This document shows, one piece after another, positions 13,420-26,001 of a stretch of 64,000 bases of DNA; the first letter of the stretch is position 1; each line of letters begins with the position of its first letter. This DNA is from Phaseolus vulgaris (lineage: Eukaryota > Streptophyta > Magnoliopsida > Fabales > Fabaceae). A program made the position numbers and the translations under genes. Location of the stretch: NCBI RefSeq assembly GCF_000499845.2, contig NC_023751.2, forward strand, positions 29,731,475 through 29,795,474, in the 5' to 3' direction. The notes under the pieces were generated by a model, which worked only from the letters and a program-made list of their open reading frames with translations, did not search any database and was not told the DNA's origin.

Positions 13420-16400
13420 GTTTTCTACCCATTTCCATTTCAGTTCATAACTAGTAATAATATCTTCCTCACTAGTTTCAGATGTTGGTGTTCCCAACAA
13501 AATATTTAGGCATGATGCTATAGATGAAGCCAACTCAGAAACATTATCAACTGCAGCAACAACTGCTTGTAAGATATGCTTGTAGGCTCGAACAACCATC
13601 TCGTGTATACATAGAGATTGAACATGAGGAAGTTTATCTGCAAGCTCAACCTGGCAGACAGAAATTTAATGAAAAATAGTATTGGACTATTAGTGAAGTT
13701 TCCTATTGTTAAATGGAATGTGTTAATGTTAACATTAGAAAATCACATGCTGATATGAGTTGCTGATTGTTAGGGATTTGATCGTACTATCATTTACGTC
13801 TGATTCTGTTTGTATCAACAAGGTAAGTATAAATACAGCTGTGTGTTCTGTTTTAGACACAATGAAACAATATTACACCTCTGTACATTTAAAACATTCA
13901 ACCTAGACTTCATAACTTGCATATGGGAGAGAGAGCATATATTTCTTTTGTTATATTTAAGGGTGTTCACCCATTTGGATCAAACGGACCAACTCAAGAA
14001 TCCAAATCAAACCAATTAAATTATTTTGGATTTTTAGCTTAATCAAATCTAACTCTAGCCAAAGAAATCAAATCCAATGTTAATTGGTCCAAGCATGATG
14101 AACCTGAACCAAACCAAGGATGCATTTTCCTATTATTAATTGTTATATATGAGATTTTATGATATAATTATATAGTTTTTGTTATTCTTTACTTGATGTA
14201 AGTCATTATACACTACAACTTTTGTTATTATTCTCCTAGGAATATTACCACTTGGCCCAAGGAAGACATTTGCAAGCCCCTGGTATGCATGAAATCAGTC
14301 AACGTCCTTCCATCCACAGGTGAGAGTTCGAGGGACGCAAAATCTGCCACCTACGAATTTGAAATAACAATACCTAAACACGTTCCAAAATAACTCACTT
14401 TAAATATAAATAAGTTCAATGTTAGGAAACTCACCAGCTTTGGAAGTGCAGTATCAACATAATATTTATGTGCCATGTCCATCAATTCATCAGGTGACTG
14501 CAAAGACGGAGAAGGCATCAAATCAAAGTATATTAATAAAATTAAGTACATAGATTAATGGCTCATTGCTAGCTAGAAATCATAAAATTGACATATTCCT
14601 ATGGAGAATAACATTACAATTACAGCGTCAGAAAAATTAAGCATCATTTGTGTCAAAAAGCAGAGATGAACCTTCAGATGAAGATCAGTTTTAGATTCTT
14701 TAAGGCGTGTAAATGCACCATCAGAAAGTAGCTTTCTCCATATAGTTTCTTTTTCTTCATCTTGTCTCTCTAATTCTTGTTTAGTGGCTTCTTGCTTGTT
14801 TATCTCATTGCCATTATTAGATGGGGAAATATCCTTTCCTACTTCAACTTTGGAGTTTTTGTTATCAATCTTTTTCTTTAATTCCTTTAGTAATCCACCT
14901 TGCCTCCCAAGACCTTTAACAGCTGGTTCAACTTTAGCCTCTTCGGCCTTTTTTGGCTCAGTTTTCACAGTAGCCTGATTTTGTAAATGTTGTACCCAAC
15001 ATGCCCCAAGCTCCCATCTGATAGATTTATTGTGTCTAGTGGTCTCTTCCTTCAATTTTAGTAAACTTTCCTCTAGGACTTTCCTAACCAATGACTGAGT
15101 TGAACGTGAATATTCAATGTCTGTGCCCTGGATTCGTTGAATTGCATTTGATGATTGGAGTGTAGATGGCCTATGCAATAGCATCCTTAAGCTGAGATAA
15201 TTTTGAAAAGAAAATTGTGTCAGGAGCTCTATAAAACCATATTTACCCCAAAAAACAAGAAAGTAAAAGCACCGTTAAGCTAAAGCTAATTAGACAAAAG
15301 CAATTACCAAAACAGATTGGCACTACAGCATTCTATGTTCCAAATGCAGCAAGTTTCCCCCCTTATTGGTGTATGAATTTTATAATTTTTATGATGCAAA
15401 AATTTAGAAAGTAACGCAAGAACTAATTTTGAATAAGTACTCATCATGATCCTCAATTACTAATATAGATTAAATGGTGCTAGAGAATGAATGACCTGTT
15501 AACATTCAATGCGTTTGCACCTCCTTCAGGCTGCTCCTCAATATCAATTTCCAAGGAATTGAGACTCCCCTCCAAATCTCTGTCAGCTGAGACCTTTACC
15601 ACTGCTGTGTAGCCACAGTGTTTTATAAGTACTGCACCTAAAGTAGGAGTATCCTACAACAATAGGCAAGGACATTTTATCACAACAAAATCCATTTAGT
15701 GCTACAATACTTTCATGACACTTAGTTAACTTACATGAACAGTTGCACTTTCATCAGCAGTTATGCCTTTGAGAAGGTTTCTCTGAGCTAGTTCTTCTTC
15801 AGACAATCCAAGAACTCGATTTCCATCATTTTTGCAGTCCAACTTCAAACTTGCATCGGATACATCTCTTGTCACTTTGATAGTTAAATCTCCATTTCTT
15901 TCTTCATAGGAAGTTGGCAAAGAAGAGTTTTGCTTAGTATCCACTAAATGCTTTATTGCAGAAACAGCTTTGAAGACTGATACATCAACGAATAAACTAT
16001 GAAGTAGAAAAGCTTTCCTATCTCGAATCTGTCTCTCCTCTGCAGTTTGACATGGCATTGCAGCTAGAATTGCAAAGTCTCTGGCCCACTGTCTATTTTT
16101 GTGATTACCATCTCTGCCCTGTCCACCCCCATTTCCTCCCCAAGTTTCATCTTCCGTGGGAAGTGGTGTAAAGACGGATGGATTATCAGAAACAACTGGA
16201 GGAACAACCCATGTGTTTTCACGAAAACCATAAGGAAGATTGCCAAACTGAAAGGAGATCACTGTAATTGTAAAATCATCTGGTACAGTTAGAATAGTAA
16301 TGTGAAAAATTATTATGGGAAGTACCTTATTGTGTTCGGTGAACGCCTTCATAAGTGCCTTGTAAGCCTGCAAGAAGGATTGTTACTTATTATTTTCACT

Positions 16401-19400
16401 AAGAAATTATTAATTTGCTCAATTCAACCATGCAATATAAACAAGGCAATTATATACAACATTATATATTTGAGGATTAGCCCAGCATAGAAGTAAATTT
16501 GTGCCCTGGTGACCAGTTGGTCACGGGTTTGAATCTGGAAACACCCTCCCCAGTACCTTTACATTTTGTGAGGAGCCTACTAGCATCGTGATACTTAACG
16601 AAACAAAAAATGCACTCTATTTCATTATGCCCTTTTCCTTCTTTACTTGGATGGTTTGCACATAAGAAAAGAAGTATATTAAAAATAAGCATAAAAGTAG
16701 GAAACATATTATTATGAGTTTTGGATGAGTACATTTAACTTTATTGCTAAACTACTTGAAAAAGAAACATTGAGATGAAACTCTCTATGGTGATTAGGTG
16801 ATGAAACTCTGTCCTTTTTTTTTATAAAAAAAAACAGATGTTAGACATTATTATAAAATCTAAAATCTCAGTTAGATTAACATCCTAAATCTTAACAATT
16901 ATATGTTATCACACGAAACATACCATAAAAGAAAAGAGAAAAACAACAAACATGGTAGGATTATACCAAATCCATGCAAAGAAATATAAAGAAAACTTCC
17001 AAAACAGCCTAAGCAAAACGAAAAAATAAGAAGTTTGTACTTCAAATTTTTTATTTACTTCAACATATTTTTATTTCTTTATTTTAAAGAGTTTGATTGT
17101 TAAAAACAGAGGTGAGGTGATAAAAATATAATTGGTGTGATTGTTATGAATAAAATAATTCTCTATTTCCTTACATAGTTTAAGTTGATATCAAAGTTCA
17201 TGATCTAGGAAGTCTTGTTTCCACTGCCATGTAAACAGTTGCCATCACTGTTATGTGCCACCATTGAGGTTAGTGGTCAGTAGAAAAGTGCACCCCATGT
17301 CGACAATCACAACACCAATAATTTTTTCGGGAACAAAGTTGTCATACATCATCATGTGCCACCACCAGTATCAATGCAAGTAGCACCTAGGTACAACAAA
17401 GCCTACTAGTCGCTGCTGCCACAGACACGATCGTCAAGACCTCCTGAGCTTATTCAAAGGAGTGATGATGTCCCAATTGGCTCTGATTTGTGTATATCTA
17501 TTTTTATATGCATGTAGCACCTAGGTACAACAAAGCCTAGTCGTCGCTGCTGCCACAGACACGATCATCAAGACCTCCTGAGCTTTATTCAAAGGAGTGA
17601 TGATGTCCCAATTGGCTCTGATTTGTGTATATCTATTTTTTTTTTGGTTCTTTTGTTAAACAGATTCTCTTTGTTACGTATTTGTTTCGTGTTTTCCTTT
17701 TTCAATGCCTAGTATGAAAACCTATAAGGAGGAACTTGATCGTCTGAGCACAGTGATTGAATCAATGAGTAAATGCTCTACACAATATACTCTGTCCATG
17801 AAAGGTAAGAGTACATTCAATACTATTGGCCCTATGTCTCAAGGTGTTTGGATTCTTAATTTAAGAGCAACTGATCACATGATTCATTTCCTATACTGTT
17901 GAATTCGTATGACAAAATGACTAAGAACAATTAATTATAGTTGCAAATAGTGACCTATATCCGGATCCAGGAATATAACTAAATCATCCACTATACTAAA
18001 GGATGTTTTATGTCTCACAAAGGCCAATAGTCATATCTCTGTATAAAAACATAAAAGTTTTGAATTGTTCACTAGTTTTTATCTCTTCTTATTATGTATT
18101 TACAAACCTTGCCATGAGGAAGAAGATTTTAATTGCCAAGGAAGAGACTCGGTTTTATTTACTGGTGTTCAAGGACCAAAACAAAACAACGTCATAAGAC
18201 AAGAAGCAACATTAGAAACATGGGCACGTTCCAAATATGACTTCATCATTAGAAGACTTGGACATCCCTCATTCAACCTTATCAACTCCTTGTTCTCCCG
18301 TTTGTTTACCAAAGAGTCTGTTTAGTTTTTCAAAAATGTGATAATTGTCAACTCTCAAAGCATCACTGTGTATCCTATCCCATTTGTGATAAATAGAGTA
18401 ATTTCCCATATGACTAAATTCACTCCAATATTTAAGAACTCGTAGAATCTATTTCTGGAGAAAAATGTTTTGTTACTTTTATTGATGATTATATCCATCT
18501 CATGTGACACATTTTGAAATGTAAATATTAGGTTTTTCAAATCTTGGTTAATTTTTTTAGTCTTGTCTAAAATAAATTTGGAAAAAGCACTAAAAGAATT
18601 AGGCCTCAATGGTATTGAATATGTGAATCATGAATTCTCCAAATTTTTGTCTCATAATGGGATTATTTATGAACTAACAACTCTAGAAGAAAATGTGGTT
18701 GCAGAAAAGAAAAATTGTCATCTTCTAGAAGTATCTAGAGTCCTCCTTTTCTAGATGTCTGCTCCCAAAACCTACTAGAGAGAACCGTGTTAATTGTGAA
18801 ATACCTCATCAACATGTCACCACTTGTGTCTTAAATGATTTCCTCTTCTCCCTAGTGTCAAGTCTACCTTGTTTGGTCTTTGGACAAGCTAATTTTGTTC
18901 ACTCTCAATCCTAATTGTAGTAAATTTGATCCCAGAGCTCTTAAATATGTTTTTATTGGTTATCCATCGAACAAAAACGGGTACAAATGTTATCGGCGTC
19001 AAAATTGTTGTGTCTATCACAATGGAAGTCACTTTTCGTGAAACAATCTTTTTTGTCAACCCTCATTTTAGGAGGAGAAAACACTTGAAGCGAAGAGTTG
19101 TCCTTCATGTCATTTACCATATCCTTTTCCAGGATGCCCAATATCTAAGTGATGGGACCACCACAAATGGGATAGAATCAATTGATAGTAAAAAAGACAA
19201 GTAAGATATTGAAGAAGACAACCCACTTTGATTCTAGTGCAAGAAGGGTTGTCTGACTCAAGAGGTAAGGAGCCCTGAAACCACCACAAATGGGATAGAA
19301 CCAATTGATAGTAAAGAAGACAAATTCTTTGGAAAAATATATTGAAGAAGACAACCCACTTTAACTCTAGATCAAGAAGAGTTGCTTGACTCAAAGGTGA

Positions 19401-22400
19401 GGAGTTCTAGAAACAATAGTGAGTAGGTAAAAAGCTAGCTTGGTTGTAAAGGGTATACTCAAACTTGTGGAATTTACTATGTGGAGACATTTTATCCTAT
19501 AGCAAAGGGGCTACCTCTCCAAGAAAGAAGAAACTTTGACTTTGAAGGTGTATACTGATGTATGATGTAGACTATGCAAGGTTTGTTACTAGCATAACAT
19601 CAAATATAACTTTGAGTATTGTAGGTTTCTGAGAGAGACTTTGATGACCTAGAGAAGCAAAAACAAGATAGGGTGTCCCATTCAAGTGTAGAAAGTGAAT
19701 TTCATGCCCTTGTTCAAGATGTTTGTGAAGGACTTTTGGATGAAGATCATATTAAATGACCTTAAAATAAAGGTTGACGTCCTTATGCAATTGTATTTGT
19801 AGTAACAAGTTAGTCATGAGCATTGCTCGTAACCCAATACAAACCAAACATATTGTAATTGAGAGACTCTTCATTAAAGAAAATCTTGACAAAGGTTTGG
19901 TGATTATAACCCATGTCCCTACAAGTCTAGCATACTCTTCACTAAGCTACTTCCTTAGGACAAATTCCAGATCTTGTAGGCAAGTTGGGAATGATAGACA
20001 TTCCTTTACCAATTTGAGGGGTAGTATTGCAAATAAGTGGATTATCAAGATACAAATAGTCCAATATCTCTATAGTAATTAGGAAAAATATCCCTATTCA
20101 TTCCAACATTTTTTATTTCCTTTTTGAAGACAACGTGAAAGGAGTTGAGAATGTAACTATCATCATTGTAGTTAATAAAATATTTCCTTTCTCCATTTAA
20201 TTATTCAAGTATTATGTTAGTGAATATTAAAGTAAGAATATTGTTGGTAACCCTCTTTAGTTGAGTCCTTTGCAAGTTGCCTACACTGTAACCTCAATTG
20301 TTGTGGTTTAGTCCAACATCTACCATATATATAAAAGCCCATTTTATAGGTTTGAGTTAGGTCAGAACATTAAAAAATATTTAGCTCATTGATCAGTTAT
20401 TTATCTTATTAAGAGTATCGGACTTTTTATAAACGGTGATTATGAGAAAAAATGTTCTGAAATTGTTTAAAGCAGCAACAGTAAAGAAACATCAATGCGT
20501 TTGTACTTACAGCATCAAAAACCCTGCTTATCTGCTGAAGCAGACCCACCAATGTATGACTCACAAGTGGATGTTTTCCAGCAGGATAGAATCCTATTCT
20601 AGAAGCAACAATTGTAGTGGGTTTTCCACTACAAACTCTAACCTGCATAGCGAAATGCACAACAGTATCACATCAAAGATAGATTATTTGCTAAAGCTCA
20701 TTGAAGAGAAAGGAGCAAAACAATATGTGCATCAACCTTTATTTTTTCACACCTCAAATTTACATTAGCCTTACAGGTCCCTCTCCTATCTCCTTTTTTA
20801 ACATTACCTATCACATCTACTATTAATTATCTCTCTTCCCTCCAAACTGTGGAAATTCCTTTGGGGTTAAAAGATTTAGAAACCAGGAGACAAAAATAAG
20901 TAAAACAATAAATCTCACATCAATCTGAAAGAAATCATCTGTTTTATCCTCAAGGAAAGGTCGATTTGATTTCCGTATGTCTGCATCGAAACCAAAAGAA
21001 CATTAGTAAAAGCAAGGTTTCCGGTTCAATTTACAATCAAGCATAATTATATTCATGTATCCAACATAACTAAAATCCACACAAACCACTATTCATGTAT
21101 CTAATTGCAGTGTAACATATCCATGAAAGAGGAAACAGAATTTAACACAAAATATACACGATAGTAAAGTTGTTCAAGCTTGCAGCTTGGCACAAGAGCA
21201 TGTTTCCAGTTTGTTGATGAAAATCATTCATCAATAAACCAAATATAAAAAAAAAATAAAAAAATCCAGCGGCATGGTTAGAGTTCGAAGTATAAATTTT
21301 ACCCAATTGTTTTCATATAATATACATTATCACTTAAAACAACCAATTCAAAAGTAACTTTTACAGTAGAAAGACAAAAAATTACACTAAATGCTTTAAA
21401 ATTAAACTCAACATAGATTTCCACTGCAATTGAGTTAAAACTATAAATTTTTATAACTACGGTTTTACCCGTTTAGCATAGTAAAGCGCATACCTTTCCC
21501 CCCCCATGCAAATTGCATTGGGTTCAAATAAGATGAAAAGGCAATCAACTAACTGGAAAACACAATAGACATTTCAAGTACACACATATATCTATAACTC
21601 ACACTGAAACGGCGGCGTAAGGTGCGGAAACGAAAAGAAATCGTAGAACTGTCCGAGTCTGGGAGGTGGACACATGGAGATGTCACCGTCCATTTTGTCG
21701 GTTTTGGCATTGCCCGTGTCCGAATTCGGATCCACGGGTTTGAGTCTCGGGCTTGTTTCCGATCCATTTTCTGAACCCGGTTCCGTGGGGTCTTTAGACT
21801 TGCAGGCGGGAGGTTTTGTGGCGGAGGCAAAGGAGGTGGTGCATGCCACGATATCAAGGAGTCGCCTAATGTGTGCGACGGCAAGCTCTTCCGTGTAGTC
21901 CTCTGACAAAAGAAACAAATAACTGTGAGTGGGCAGTGATAGTCTACAGAGGGCCCCGATTTAGTGCTGTTCGTTACCTTGGACGATGGTCAGATGGCAG
22001 GGTTTCAAGGAAACGATCTCGACAGTGTCTTTCAGCCTCGCGCCTCGCACCTGTCCAACTCTTTCTGTTAGCCGTAATTATTTATTTTAGTTATTTTACT
22101 TTTTTTTTTTTTTTTCAGAAAGACAACTGCAGTGGGTAATAGTGGGTAATGGGCACTACAAGTAAATTACAAATTTTTTATGATTTAAAATCAGAATGAG
22201 TAAAATATTTGTTTAGTATTAATTAGATTATTTATTAATATTAAATTATTTATTTACAATTTCCCAATAATTGCATCGCATTTTCTTTTTTGTTTTTAAA
22301 TAACTGATTATCAGTTTATATTTTAATTGTTATATTTTTTTTTTATGTAAAAAAGAAAATTAAATTAAATTAATATTTTATGAGATTTTTTCTCAAGATT

Positions 22401-24930
22401 CCAATTTTTTTTAAAATTATAAAAAAAAATTCTCTTTTATTTTAAAAGATTACGTGCTAAAATTGTTAAATAATCACGAATTATGGTAGGTATGAATTTT
22501 AAATAATTTTTGCAAAAGTAAAAAAAAAATTATTATATATACAATAGTATTTTATTTCATGATAAACTGTTGGTTTGTGTATAAATCTTTTCTCAAAAAA
22601 TTTACTCAATCAATCAAATTTCCTAATTATGAAAATTTATTATATATATTATAAAATGTAAATAAATAATAACGTAATTTAGAGAATCTATCAAAGATCT
22701 AGTTTGACTTAATTTAGTAAGGTATTGAGTAGTTGTGGGTGCGCCGTCCAATCTTATATCTATCTACAGAATGAATGTTAATTATAACGAATAATGGTTA
22801 TTTTGTTGGAAATAATTCAATTTTTCGTAACTATTTATTGAAGGATATTTTAACATGGTGAAATACTTTCTTATGATATAGTAAAAATATAGTTCCATTT
22901 TCTAAGTCCTGATACACATAGCTCCAATCAGGAAAAAGAAAAAGAAAAAAACTTGAAGGAAAGCATGTTTATTTTTCTGTAAACATTAAAAACGGGATTA
23001 TGATTTAAGAGACATGCCAAAACAACTTGTGAAAGCACGAGTAATGCATGCAAAGCATGGAAAAGGAAAAAAAAACTGTCCCACGCACCAGAACCTTGAT
23101 TGGTTACTACTAGCTATAGGTGGAATATAGTAAGGCACCAATTAATGCAACTGCACGTCGTCCTCGTCCATTCATTATCTTCCAACATTTCAATAAAATT
23201 TCAAACTAAAATACCTAAATGTATTTAATTCTGGTACACATTAGTGAGAAAAATATATTATCAATCAAATTGAAAAAAACAAATCCAAATATATTTTTAG
23301 GAAAATTAGAAACCTTTAGATTAAAAAAAAAGGTGTCCTTGCATATCAATTCATAATTGGATGCCAGCAATTTTGCAATATTATTACATTCTATATCATA
23401 CTTGAGTGTTAAAAAAATTTAAAACAAAACCGAAATAACAAAATTAATTAACCATTATGCAAAACAACGTAGTTTTTCTCCATTGAAATTCAATGGCGTT
23501 AGAGCAGTTATACTTTTATGTACACACTCAATTTATTCTGTTTGTAAGTCAGTACAACCAGAAAGGGAATATAATAAACAGTGGCCTAAAAGTAAACATG
23601 GTTATTTAATCCTTCATTTTTTTTTTATAATCTCATTCAGTTTTTAATTTCTAAAAAGATTATTCATTTTAATTCTACAGATAAAAAATGTTAAAGTATA
23701 CTAAAGTGGGTTAGTTTTTTAAAAAAGAACTATATTTACATTTTGAAAATTAATTTAAAAATATTTGAAAAAAAAAGTACAGAAGAAGTTACCTCATGAG
23801 ACAAGGAAAAATTGGTCAAGGAACAAGTCTCAATGTGTACCGCTAAAAGCTTTCTCACATCTAGGATCCTATCCGTGGAGATGCCCTGCCTCACAACAAA
23901 TGCAGAGAGAGTTGTTATTGAAAAACAAAATAACACTGAATTTAAAATAAATAAGCATACCAATACCATATATATATATATATATATATATGAATAATTT
24001 TAACTTCGTGTGAAATTTTGCATAAAAAAAATAAATACATAAATAATTTAAATATAAAATGAAATAAAAATGGCCTGTGAATTTGAATATGAACACATAA
24101 TATTATAGAAGGAAAATTTAATAAAAAAACAAATGTGATTAATTTGGATTTAAAAAAAATAAAACAATTACGTCTTTTAGTTTTAACCATGACGTCATTT
24201 TAAAAGGAAAAAAAAAATACTAGCTGCAGTAATAAAAAAAATGATTTCATTGTATTTTTATCAAAGATTAGAATTACAGCTTGCGAAAATCTGCGTAGTT
24301 GTTAAATAAATTTTGCAAATTCTGTTATAGCGCGAGTGACATTGGGAATGCGTCAGTGTCAAAATTTAGTATCCATAAAGCAACATTTATGAACTGAAAT
24401 CACAAAGACACCTCGGAAAATAAACAGAATCACTACTAGCAAGTTGATAAAAGGCAAAAAAACGTATTAATTTCTCAAACTTTTTGGAAACAAATGTCGA
24501 CATAGTTTTGACATTTTTGATATTTCGATTAAAAGGAATAATAATTAATCACTATTATATATCTATCTGATTAAAAACAGCAGAAAATAAAATGAATTGA
24601 GTCCATATGATGTACCTTGAGAGTAACCTGTGATTCGTCTGGTGTTTCGACTGTAATTTCGATGACGGTTGGCAAAACTGCAAAAGGATAAGGAGGAGAA
24701 TTTGCGGAACCAATGAGATTAAAGAGAAGCAATGCATTTGGATGGATAATGATGGCGTTTGAATTTGAATTTCGTGAACACGTAATGGAACAATGAAAAT
24801 TGGATTGAAATTGAAATCGAAATCCATGGAAAAGGAATAAGAAGAGTTTTGCAAATTAACCTTTCTCTTCTTTTTTCTTCTTCTCTCCCTTGGCCTTGTG
24901 CGGTTTGGTTTTGCCAGTTTTTGGAGCCAT
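5681..24930 (-). CDS. TSS: CLU/TPR protein TSS (REC1/CLU family)
   Basis: I rebuilt 23 coding exons, listed 5' to 3' on the minus strand: 24861-24930, 24616-24677, 23793-23885, 21978-22050, 21603-21902, 20919-20980, 20511-20642, 16326-16367, 15735-16247, 15496-15653, 14672-15191, 14435-14497, 14249-14350, 13330-13650, 13156-13248, 12960-13061, 12768-12872, 12249-12382, 11413-11596, 9612-9743, 9412-9524, 7894-7972, 5681-7765. All phases agree and total 5,538 nt (1,845 aa), close to Arabidopsis TSS. Order: basic start [20 protein letters not shown]; ubiquitin-like CLU-N (about 25-100); CLU domain (about 280-600); eIF3-p135-like centre (about 690-850); TPR stretch (about 885-1085); [17 protein letters not shown]; long disordered tail with PNG/SPN repeats, ending [17 protein letters not shown]. 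Arabidopsis relatives act in meristem growth (TSS) and chloroplast compartment size (REC1); FRIENDLY, a mitochondrial clustering relative, has a different tail. The choice between TSS and its REC paralogs is uncertain. Introns are large and carry mobile DNA. Confidence 0.95.
8278..8755 (+). mobile_element. LINE (L1-type) reverse-transcriptase fragment
   Basis: This lies in the TSS intron 7973-9411, antisense to the host gene. Translated pieces match the N-terminal flank of plant LINE ORF2 reverse transcriptase in order: [20 protein letters not shown], then [11 protein letters not shown], then WHLHGDR (the usual WxxxGDRNTxYFH), then [11 protein letters not shown] and [10 protein letters not shown], then a stretch like the usual interval before the catalytic domain. 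Frameshifts and stops separate the pieces. There is no poly(A) tail, endonuclease or catalytic YxDD, so it is a dead internal fragment. The family is recognised from pattern only. Confidence 0.75.
8820..9060 (+). mobile_element. Copia LTR end with primer-binding site (fragment)
   Basis: TGGTATCAGAGC at 8978-8989 matches the 3' end of initiator tRNA-Met, the usual primer of Ty1/copia elements. A TATA-like TATTTATAG lies about 50 bp upstream at 8922-8930, inside what would be an LTR. The downstream stretch reads like copia leader. No coding remains or partner LTR follow. It lies in the same TSS intron as the LINE fragment. Confidence 0.55.
10481..10830. repeat. Fold-back (inverted) repeat with partial second copy
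   Basis: Within the TSS intron 9744-11412, the arm at about 10481-10562 is an imperfect reverse complement of the arm at about 10600-10684; TTTCATATT...AATTGAGAC pairs with GTCTCAATTC...AATATGAAA. The short loop holds AAGTTCCATAT. A related stretch repeats part of one arm at about 10755-10812. No terminal duplication was pinned down, so MITE-like is a description rather than a family call. Confidence 0.6.
16485..16565 (+). mobile_element. Au-like SINE fragment
   Basis: The run from GTAAATTTGTGCCCTGG through GGTCACGGGTTTGAATCTGG to GAAACACCCTCC follows the 5' tRNA-related part of plant Au SINEs. A pol III B-box-like GGTTTGAATCT lies at 16526-16536. The 3' half of the SINE and its T-rich end are not recognisable. 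It sits in the large TSS intron 16368-20510, antisense to the gene. Confidence 0.65.
17050..20200 (+). mobile_element. Decayed Ty1/copia element in TSS intron 7
   Basis: A degenerate primer site (TTGATATCAAAGTTC, 17189-17203) follows a possible LTR end. Pieces then come in copia order: a protease region where the usual DSGATDHM reads LNLRATDHM (about 17850-17880), a gag-pre-integrase stretch with [16 protein letters not shown] (about 18250-18300), and integrase pieces including [19 protein letters not shown] (about 18610-18665) and [14 protein letters not shown] (about 18950-18995). A polypurine tract GAGGGG ends near 20021, before a possible 3' LTR. Reverse transcriptase is almost gone and stops and frameshifts are everywhere. 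It is antisense to the host gene. Confidence 0.8.
17380..17643. repeat. 134-bp tandem duplication
   Basis: A unit beginning GTAGCACCTAGGTACAACAA starts at 17380 and again at 17514, and both copies end in the same TGTATATCTATTTTT. The copies differ at only a few bases. The duplication lies in the leader/gag region of the decayed copia element in the TSS intron. Confidence 0.85.
22051..23792. other. TSS intron 3, AT-rich, no element recognised
   Basis: This 1.7-kb intron lies between the third and fourth TSS coding exons. It is AT-rich with homopolymer runs, and I see no coding remains, LTR or RNA gene in it. Confidence 0.6.
23968..23993. repeat. (TA)n microsatellite
   Basis: About 13 uninterrupted TA units lie in the second TSS intron. 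It is a likely length polymorphism. Confidence 0.9.
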
Positions 24931-25087
24931 TGCAGTGGAACGGAATGAGTTGTCCGAAATTTATAAGTTGGCAGGTAGTGGACGGAAATTACTAAGAAAG
25001 AATGGTTGGATTCATCGCGTGAGGAAATATGTGTGCATGTGAAATGAGAGGGAATAGAATCACCGTCCTTGAGAGCGCTTGAATTTT

Positions 25088-25094
25088 GTTTATA
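25088..25094 (-). promoter_or_regulatory. TATA-like box of the TSS gene
   Basis: TATAAAC on the minus strand lies about 158 bp upstream of the TSS start codon, which would allow a leader of roughly 120-130 nt. This is a positional guess; AT-rich DNA gives many such matches. Confidence 0.3.
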
Positions 25095-25150
25095 TTGGAA
25101 CAAAGAAAAAAGGAAGTAGTGAACAGGGAAAAATATATATTGTTATTTAT

Positions 25151-25996
25151 GTGGTTAATTAAAGTGATGGAAAATATAAAAGGTGGAATTGGTGGCGCGA
25201 GAGAAAGTTAAAGCACCGACGAAGGTGGTTGGAGGAAGAATGAGAGTGTGGTGAGAGGGTTTGAGGGAGATGAAATAGAATAGAGTGGGAGTGAGGATAG
25301 GATAAGGTAAGCCAAAGCCTGGGCTGAGCTTATACACACCCACGTTAGAGAATGTAAGGCTAGCGATTTGGGGCCTCATATTTTTGTTCTGTTACACCTC
25401 ATCGTCTCTCTCTCTCTCTCTTTCTCCATCTCCTTGTAACAAACAACCTTCACTCTTATTCACACGCCAAACGACCTCATTAGACTCTTTCTTGTCCTCT
25501 TCCACTCTTTGGATTGGGCTGCCACCCTTCACTGCCACCCTCACAAATCGCTAACACTGCCTTTATCTTGTCAAATAAACTCTTTGTTTTATGCCTTTTT
25601 CTTGTACTTTCTTATAATGATAATAATTATAATTTTGTGGAACTATCGAGTGGGATAAAAGTTAATAAGCAGTTTTGTGTAGCTGCTTCTAGTATTGGTA
25701 GGTATGTTTTGTTAGTTTGTAGAAGTTTTATTGTAAGATTTTTTGAAGGACTTGTGTTTTGTATGATGGAATAAGTGAATGAAAGAAGAAAAATATGCAT
25801 TAACAACTTGTTCCTCCGGTATATAATCTTATTTTTTTATTTAAAATTTCAATTTTTGTATGAAATGATAAAAATATTATTTTTTATATCATTAATTAGA
25901 GGCTTTATAGTGAAAGAGAGTGTAGTACTCTAATTAAGTTAAAGTGTTGCATGTGAGATTTTTTAGTGGAGTGGTGAAAATATATTTTTGGAGTTG
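25151..25996. other. Intergenic DNA upstream of TSS
   Basis: No gene is seen. A (TC)n microsatellite of about 8-9 units lies at 25405-25421. The stretch ends at the target duplication of the solo LTR that starts at 26002. Confidence 0.6.
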
Positions 25997-26001
25997 ATAA
26001 A

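Noticed and set aside
16485..16565. Functional tRNA gene from the B-box match
   Set aside because: There is no cloverleaf; the flanking sequence follows the Au SINE layout instead.
20436..20768. 110-aa + strand frame
   Set aside because: It is an antisense shadow of TSS exon 20511-20642 and has no independent features.
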